NCBI GenBank assembly: GCA_937915955.1
Contig: CALGIB010000251.1
Coordinates: 1 to 11,024, forward strand
From: an uncultured Pseudomonadota bacterium
GTDB taxonomy: Bacteria; Myxococcota_A; UBA796; CAJQPC01
Length of the DNA stretch: 11,024 nt
Direction of reading: 5' to 3'
In this document: in pieces, positions 6,387-11,024 of the stretch
Position numbering within the stretch: the stretch's first letter is position 1
How the letters are laid out: each line of letters begins with the position of its first letter
The notes under the pieces: model-generated
The model's database searches: none
Told to the model about the DNA's origin: nothing
Seen by the model: the letters and a program-made list of their open reading frames with translations, nothing else
Made by a program: the position numbers and the translations under genes

Positions 6387-9064
6387 GCTGGCTCGCGCTG
6401 CTCGCGGGCCTGGCCCTGGCTCAGGACGAGCTGGCGGGGGCCGGGTTGGATCCCGTCGCCCAGCAGCTCTACGTCTCAGCGCTCGAGGCCGAGCGGGGCG
6501 GGGACTGGGACCGCGCGGTCTCCGCCTACGAGCTGGTGCTGCGCAGCGACCCCGCCTACAGCCAGGCCAGCCTGGGCATGGCCCGGGCCCACCTCAAGCT
6601 GGGGCGCGCCAAGCGGGCCGAGGCCATCCTGCGCCAGCTGCCGATGGACGCCGACGCCGTGCAGCTGCTGGCCTCGCTGCAGCTCGAGGAGCGCCCCGAG
6701 GAGTCCGTGCTGCTCTACCGGCGCTTGCAGACCCTGCGCCTGGGCGACGCCGAGCCCCACCGCTTCGAGGCCGAGGCCGCCCTGGCCGCGGGCGATCTGA
6801 ACGGCAGCGTCGAGGCCTTGGAGCGCTACCTGAGCCTGGACGGCGCGGAGGAGGCGCCCGAGCCGACGGGGGAGCTCTACGTCGCCCTGGCCGAGGCGCT
6901 CAAGGAGGCCGAGCGTCGGGACGAAGCCAGGGCCTGGCTGGAGCGCTTCCTTGAGGCCTGGCCCGAGCTGGAGCTGGCCGAGGAGGTGCGCGCTCGCCTG
7001 GAGCGTATGGACGTCGAGGACGCCGCGGAGAACCTGGCGATCGGCGGGGCCGAGGCCCTGGGACCCGAGCAGCGCGAGGAGCTGGAGGGCATCCGTCGGG
7101 ACCTGGCCTCGGGCCGCGACGAGCGCGCCCGCGATCGGCTGGAGCTGCTGCTGAAGCAGGCGCCTCGCAGCCCCGAGGTCTGGTCCACCAGCGGGGATCT
7201 GCATCAGTCCGCTGACGAGATCGCCCAGGCCGAGCAGGCCTACCTGACGGCGGTGGCCCTGGAGCCGGACGAGGCCGCGTGGCGGGTGCGGCTGGGCCTC
7301 CTGCTGGCTCGTCGGTACGGAGGTCGCCGCCACCGCGAGGCCGCTCAGGAGCTCCAGCGGGCCTCGACGCTGCGGCCGAACTGGCCAGAGCTGGACTACC
7401 TGCTCGGCACCGTCCTGCAGGAGTCGGGCGAGTTCGAGGCGGCGCGCCGGGCCTACGGCGACTACCTCGAGCGCTCCCCCGAGGGTGAGTTTTCGCTCGA
7501 TGCCCGGCAGCTGCTCTCGGATCTCGAGCGCGAACGGTCCGAGCCGCCGGCGCTCGAGAGCCTGCTCGCCCGGCCCCCCGAGGGCATCGACGAGGAGGCC
7601 TGGCTGCGCTTCAAGCTGGCCAAGGTCTACCTGGAGAACCAGCAGGACGACGCCGCGGCGCTGGAGGAGGTGCAGGCCGCGCTGTCGCTGTCGCCGGACT
7701 ACGTGGACGCCGTGAACCTGCTCGCGCACCTGCAGCTGCGCGGCGGGGATCTCGCCGCCGCCAACGCCAGCTACCAGCGCAGCCTGGACATCCGCCCGGA
7801 TCAGCCGCTGACGGTGCTGGCCATCGGCTATTCGCTGCAGGACGCGGGGCAGATCGAGCCCGCGAAGGAGCGCTTCCGTCAGGCCGCCGAGCTCGGGGCC
7901 GAGGAGGCCTGGTACGCGCTGGCGGCGCTGGAGGTGGAGCAGGGCGACTGGCTGAGGGCTCGCGAGCTGCTCGACGAGTACTTCGCGCGGGCCTCGGGGG
8001 GCCGCAAGCACCAGGCCGCGCTGACCCTGCGCGCGGAGCTCGAGCGACGCTATCGGCTAGCGGTAGGTGGGCTGGCGGGCTCTGGGGTGCTGCTGATCCT
8101 GGCGCCCGCCGTCGTGCTCTGGGCTCGCCGGAGTGGGGCCACCCTGCGGGAGCTGTTGGAGCGCGCCCCTGAGAGCTACCACGACGTCGCGACGGTGCTC
8201 TCGGCGATGCGTCACGAGGTGCTCAAGCACAACACCACCCAGCTCGAGGCCGCCGCCGAGGCCCTCGAACGAGGCGAGGACGCGCCGGTGGTCGAGGCCA
8301 TGGACCGCCTGCTCGGGCGGGGCCAGGAGGGCGTCATCGACGCCTGGGACCACTACCTGGGCGAGCTCGGCGCGCTCGGCCTCCGGCACGGCGTGCGGCT
8401 GAACCTGCGTCGGCGCGACCCCGTTCTGGCGCCCATGTGCGCCGCCTTCCGGGATCTCCGCCGGGTGGGAGAGGGGATCCGTCCTGGCTCGGTGCGCTCG
8501 CGGGACTCGAGCAGCTCGGAGCTGCGTCGCATCGCCTCGGTGCTCAACCGCGAGGGCTACGTCGCGCTGAGCGCGCTGATCCGTGAGGTCTGCGTGCTGG
8601 AGTTGGACCGGGCCTTCCTCGAGGCGTGCTGGCAGCAGGTGCGGCAAGAGCCGGCCTTCTCGAACCTGGAGCTGCCGACCCTGGAGCTGCTCGCCCCCGC
8701 CGAGGCCCTGTCGGTCCGCATCTTCCGGCGGGAGCTCCAGGACATCGTCGTCAACGTGCTCCGAAACGCCGCGCAGGCGGTCGTGGAAGAGCGCCCCGAG
8801 GGCCAGCGCCGAATGCTCCTGCAGCTGGAGCTCGACGAGGACTTCGTGACCGGCCTGGAGTCCGTGCTGCTGCGCTTCGCCGACAACGCCGAGAGCACGC
8901 TGTCGGCCGAGATGATCCGGGGGCGCTACATCGCGCGCGGCTTCGGTCTGGTGGTCGATCTGGTCGGCCGGCACGACGGCTCGATCGGCGTGGAGCAGCT
9001 GGCCGGCTGGACCAAGGCCATCGTGGTACGTCTGCCGCGGGCCGAGCGCCCGGAGGGAGCGTGA
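6383..9064 (+). CDS. TPR-sensor histidine kinase, exported TPR domain, degenerate ATP lid
   Basis: 893 residues. A short leader (SWLALLAGLALAQ, probable cleavage after A13) precedes a long series of TPR-type helical pairs (about 25-555) with typical W/Y-G-A-P spacing, for example DWDRAVSAYELVLRSDP and EFEAARRAYGDYLERSP. One membrane helix follows at 559-580, then Arg-Arg, so the TPR region should lie outside the cytoplasmic membrane and the rest inside. The inner part has an H-box-like motif, MRHEVLKHN (likely phospho-acceptor H611), and an N-box, DIVVNVLRNAAQAV (787-800, N795). A degraded G1 box, FADNAES (D834), has Ala and Ser where the Gly residues belong; a G2-like GFGL (853-856) and a final GWTKAIVVRLP strand follow. 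H611 to N795 is 184 residues, well above the usual 105-120. The GTG start overlaps the upstream stop by 4 bp without a strong ribosome-binding site, so translation is coupled. Probably phosphorylates the flanking receivers; signal unknown. Confidence 0.88.
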   Translation: MSWLALLAGLALAQDELAGAGLDPVAQQLYVSALEAERGGDWDRAVSAYELVLRSDPAYSQASLGMARAHLKLGRAKRAEAILRQLPMDADAVQLLASLQLEERPEESVLLYRRLQTLRLGDAEPHRFEAEAALAAGDLNGSVEALERYLSLDGAEEAPEPTGELYVALAEALKEAERRDEARAWLERFLEAWPELELAEEVRARLERMDVEDAAENLAIGGAEALGPEQREELEGIRRDLASGRDERARDRLELLLKQAPRSPEVWSTSGDLHQSADEIAQAEQAYLTAVALEPDEAAWRVRLGLLLARRYGGRRHREAAQELQRASTLRPNWPELDYLLGTVLQESGEFEAARRAYGDYLERSPEGEFSLDARQLLSDLERERSEPPALESLLARPPEGIDEEAWLRFKLAKVYLENQQDDAAALEEVQAALSLSPDYVDAVNLLAHLQLRGGDLAAANASYQRSLDIRPDQPLTVLAIGYSLQDAGQIEPAKERFRQAAELGAEEAWYALAALEVEQGDWLRARELLDEYFARASGGRKHQAALTLRAELERRYRLAVGGLAGSGVLLILAPAVVLWARRSGATLRELLERAPESYHDVATVLSAMRHEVLKHNTTQLEAAAEALERGEDAPVVEAMDRLLGRGQEGVIDAWDHYLGELGALGLRHGVRLNLRRRDPVLAPMCAAFRDLRRVGEGIRPGSVRSRDSSSSELRRIASVLNREGYVALSALIREVCVLELDRAFLEACWQQVRQEPAFSNLELPTLELLAPAEALSVRIFRRELQDIVVNVLRNAAQAVVEERPEGQRRMLLQLELDEDFVTGLESVLLRFADNAESTLSAEMIRGRYIARGFGLVVDLVGRHDGSIGVEQLAGWTKAIVVRLPRAERPEGA

Positions 9065-9519
9065 AGAGGCGGGTCCTGATCGTCGAGGACGGCAACGAGT
9101 ACAGCACCACGCTGGGGCGCTTCCTGTCCGAGAGCTTCGACTTCGTGCGCGCGGGGAACGGCCTGGAGGCCCTGGACGCGCTGGGGCACGGGGGCTTCGA
9201 GGTGGTCTTCCTGGACATGCGCTTTGACCGGGTCCCCGTCGAGCGGCTGCTCGGAGACCTTCAGGCCCAGGTCGCTCGCCTCGGCGGGGACAGCGAGCGC
9301 GCGCGCCGCTTCCTCGAGGACAACCAGGGCACCTTCGTGCTCGCGGCCCTGCGCGAGGCCGGCCATCAGCTCCCCGTGGTCTTCAGCTACGACTTCGGCG
9401 AGGAGCCCCGACGCTTCCGAAACCTGGCCCAGCGCTTCGGCCCCCTGCACTTCCTGGACAGCAACGCCGGCCCGGTCGAGATCCGCGAGGCCTTGGCCCG
9501 GGACGACCAGGACACTTGA
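9061..9519 (+). CDS. Stand-alone atypical receiver protein
   Basis: 152 residues and nothing but a receiver domain: acidic pair E9-D10 (VLIVEDGN), phospho-acceptor D52 (VVFLDMRFD), S109 in place of Thr. The last conserved position reads HFLDSNAG, so the usual Lys is absent. D52 to S109 spans 57 residues instead of about 27; the excess is a charged helical insertion at about 57-88. The same architecture and several matching motifs occur in the receiver of the AAA+ regulator two genes upstream (4779), so the two are specific relatives. The GTG start overlaps the kinase stop (GTGA) and GGAGG lies 4 bases upstream. With no output domain, it could shuttle or drain phosphate like CheY or Spo0F, or gate the kinase by protein contact. 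Loss of the Lys suggests altered phosphorylation-dependent switching. It is the last gene of the tightly packed cluster. Confidence 0.9.
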   Translation: MKRRVLIVEDGNEYSTTLGRFLSESFDFVRAGNGLEALDALGHGGFEVVFLDMRFDRVPVERLLGDLQAQVARLGGDSERARRFLEDNQGTFVLAALREAGHQLPVVFSYDFGEEPRRFRNLAQRFGPLHFLDSNAGPVEIREALARDDQDT

Positions 9520-9529
9520 CGAGTCAAGT
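9514..9529. repeat. Perfect operator-like palindrome after the receiver gene
   Basis: ACTTGAC-GA-GTCAAGT is a perfect inverted repeat with 7-bp arms and a 2-base centre. It covers the stop codon of the receiver gene (9517-9519) and lies 20 bp before the ATG at 9550. The 2-base centre is too small for a stable RNA hairpin loop without losing pairs, so a binding site for a dimeric DNA-binding protein fits better than a terminator. No protein is identified. Confidence 0.5.
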
Positions 9530-9549
9530 CCGGGACGTGAAGCTGCGGC

Positions 9550-10404
9550 ATGCTCCTGCTGTTCGCGCTCGCAGCCACGCTGCCCGATGACCTGCGCCTC
9601 GCGGAGGACCCTCCCGGGCTGACCATGGCCTATGTGGCGATGAGCGTCGGCCGGCAGCGGCTGGAGCTGGACGGGCAGCAGATCCCCCACTGGGGTGGCA
9701 GCCCGCTGCTGCTCCGCCGGGGCAGCTTCCCGCCTCTGACCGCGCTGCTCGACGACCGCGCCGAGGCGGGCAGGGAGTTGGCCGAGCAGCTCGGCGGACG
9801 CTTCGAGGGACGGATCTGGGTGGACCTGGAGGCGGATGCGCTGTGGTCGGACCTCGAGGTGCCTCTGACCAGCGCCGAGCTGGCCGGGTTCAGCCGCTTC
9901 GTGCTCGAGCACGAGGGCGAGAGGGTGGGGCCGCTGGAGCTCCCGAGGCTGCCTCGCCCCTTCGTCGACGCGCGCCCGGTACGGGTCCAGGCGGTGCAGG
10001 CCCTGGCGCTCTACGACGGCGAGCAGGTCGCTGTGAGCTTTCGACCGGCTGGCGTGGGTGAGGATCACCTGAGCCTGGCGCGGGCGGTTCGGGACTACGA
10101 GGTCGACTGCGCTGCGCTGTACGAGGGCGACGCCGAGCTCCGGCAGATCTGCGAGGCCGGCGCGCCTCGACCCGCCTGCGTGGCCACCTTCGAGGAGCTG
10201 ACCGGGCTCGTGGGCGTGCTGGTGTTGATCGACGAGCAGCGCCCCATGGTGGAGCAGCTCCCGGCCATCGAGCGTGCTCGCGCCACCCAGCGGCCGGTGG
10301 CGCTTCAGCCCGGCGCCTTCGACTGCCCCGAGGAGCTGGCCAACGCCCGTGAGCTCCTGCGCGCCGAGGCCGCCTTCGTCGGCACCCTGGTCAGTCCACG
10401 GTGA
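9550..10404 (+). CDS. Exported protein of unknown function
   Basis: 284 residues, family not recognised. A very short leader (MLLLFALAATLP) with no basic residue at the start suggests export; the rest is soluble. Four Cys (in VDCAAL, QICEAG, PACVAT and FDCPEE) lie in the last 110 residues, an even number compatible with two disulfides outside the cytoplasm. There is one hydrophobic strand (TGLVGVLVLIDEQRPMV) but no clear second membrane helix, and no catalytic motif is apparent. The start at 9550 is chosen because the leader begins there; no good ribosome-binding site precedes it. It lies 30 bp after the receiver gene on the same strand with a palindrome between, so it may be read through from the phosphorelay cluster or have its own control. 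Its 3' end overlaps the convergent minus-strand gene by 14 bp. Whether it is the signal partner of the TPR kinase cannot be told. Confidence 0.75.
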   Translation: MLLLFALAATLPDDLRLAEDPPGLTMAYVAMSVGRQRLELDGQQIPHWGGSPLLLRRGSFPPLTALLDDRAEAGRELAEQLGGRFEGRIWVDLEADALWSDLEVPLTSAELAGFSRFVLEHEGERVGPLELPRLPRPFVDARPVRVQAVQALALYDGEQVAVSFRPAGVGEDHLSLARAVRDYEVDCAALYEGDAELRQICEAGAPRPACVATFEELTGLVGVLVLIDEQRPMVEQLPAIERARATQRPVALQPGAFDCPEELANARELLRAEAAFVGTLVSPR

Positions 10405-11024
10405 GGCAGGCGCCCGGCTCCAGCGCCACGTAGCTGCCCAGCTCGTCCCACCAGAACTCGCCGTTGAAGGGCCAATGGACCCGCGAGGGCTCGACGGCGT
10501 AGTCCACCTCCCAGCGACCAGGGTCGCTCGGGTGGGGCTGGTCGACCAGGCGCTCGAAGCGCTGGCCTTCGGCCCGCACCAGCTCGTAGCGGATCAGCTC
10601 GGACTGGCTGAGCACCTCGGCGACGTCCTCCCTGGCCCGCGCCAGCTCGGCCAGCAGGACCAGCCCGGCGCGGCGCTCCAGGCGAGCCCGGTCCCGTTCG
10701 ATCTGCGCGAGCAAGCCCTGCCCGACGCCGTTGAGCCAGAGGCTCTTCTGGGCCTCGATGAGGGCCTGCTCCCCGTCCAGCAGGGCCAGGTGGTCCAGCA
10801 GCCCGAGCAGCTCGGTGTTTCGCAGCGTGCGCAGGAACAGGGCCTCGGGCAGCTCGCTGTCCTGGAGCTCGCCGCCGAACCAGTCCCGCGCCGCCTGCGC
10901 GGCCTGCTGGCGCCCCCCCTCCCGTGCGTAGGGCCGGATCGCGGCGTCCAGCTCCGCTTCGATGGGCCCCAGCTCCGCCTCGAGATCCACCAGCAGCTGC
11001 TCGGCGCGCTCGTACTCGCAGAGC
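10391..11024 (-). CDS. Hypothetical helical protein, 5' end beyond right edge
   Basis: The reading frame stays open to the right edge (the first visible codons give L-C-E-Y-E-R-A-E), so the true start is outside the window; the GTG at 10990 is only an internal possibility. About 210 residues are visible. Most are helical and charged (for example IERDRARLERRAG and LARAREDVAEVL), without membrane helices. The C-terminal 50 residues look beta-rich with many aromatics (RWEVDYAVEPSRVHWPFNGEFWWDELGSYV) and end in CLTVD. The Cys two residues into the visible part, followed by Glu, would fit a lipidation site just after a leader peptide, but the leader itself cannot be seen. Its 3' end overlaps the end of the convergent plus-strand gene by 14 bp, and no terminator is visible. 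Function unknown. Confidence 0.65.
   Translation of the reverse strand, partial: LCEYERAEQLLVDLEAELGPIEAELDAAIRPYAREGGRQQAAQAARDWFGGELQDSELPEALFLRTLRNTELLGLLDHLALLDGEQALIEAQKSLWLNGVGQGLLAQIERDRARLERRAGLVLLAELARAREDVAEVLSQSELIRYELVRAEGQRFERLVDQPHPSDPGRWEVDYAVEPSRVHWPFNGEFWWDELGSYVALEPGACLTVD

Noticed and set aside
6476..8011. 511-codon minus-strand frame
   Set aside because: Mirror of the TPR region. Its apparent repeats only reflect the TPR codon pattern on the other strand.
9053..9059. Possible separate promoter for the stand-alone receiver
   Set aside because: The start codon overlaps the kinase stop and only a ribosome-binding site is seen; no promoter-like pattern stands out in the kinase 3' end.
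8626..9519. Longer version of the stand-alone receiver starting at 8626
   Set aside because: It would run through the kinase gene in another frame with Arg/Pro/Ala-rich text. The receiver fold begins at the GTG at 9061, which has its own ribosome-binding site.

Overview
The window is very GC-rich (clearly around 70% by eye), densely coded, and its codons nearly always end in G or C. Short uncharged leader peptides, abundant TPR and Glu/Leu/Ala-rich helices, and several unorthodox two-component proteins suggest a myxobacterium-like (Myxococcota or former Deltaproteobacteria) genome. This is inference from style: there is no rRNA or other marker in the window. I see no tRNA, rRNA, CRISPR array, insertion sequence or phage gene.

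Layout. (1) Positions 1-852, minus strand: a conventional pair, an OmpR/PhoB-type response regulator followed by the start of a membrane sensor kinase that runs off the left edge. (2) A 105-bp divergent spacer with two inverted repeats, then a plus-strand secreted protein of unknown function (958-1953). (3) 2031-4317: a ROK-like sugar-kinase-fold protein with an extra N-terminal region, followed 10 bp later by a HAD-fold phosphatase-like protein with a helical C-terminal half. (4) 4395-9519: a tight four-gene cluster (gaps of +3, -4 and -4 bp). It encodes a 126-aa helical protein with a histidine-box-like motif, an NtrC-type AAA+ activator with an odd receiver, a sensor kinase with an exported TPR domain, and a stand-alone receiver. 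(5) 9550-10404: an exported protein of unknown function, overlapping by 14 bp at its 3' end with a convergent partial minus-strand gene that leaves the right edge.

The most interesting part is the four-gene cluster, which reads as a self-contained, non-canonical phosphorelay. The exported TPR domain would sense something outside the cytoplasmic membrane. The kinase has a clear H-box-like and N-box region but a degraded ATP-lid glycine motif. The two receivers share an unusual 23-30 residue insertion between the phospho-acceptor Asp strand and the Thr/Ser strand, and both lack the conserved receiver Lys. The output would be an AAA+ enhancer-binding protein whose GAFTGA loop reads GSYTGS. A sigma-54 promoter-like sequence and stacked inverted repeats lie just before the cluster, but the promoter would leave almost no 5' leader, so it is only a candidate. 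No gene symbols are assigned because none could be recognised with confidence.
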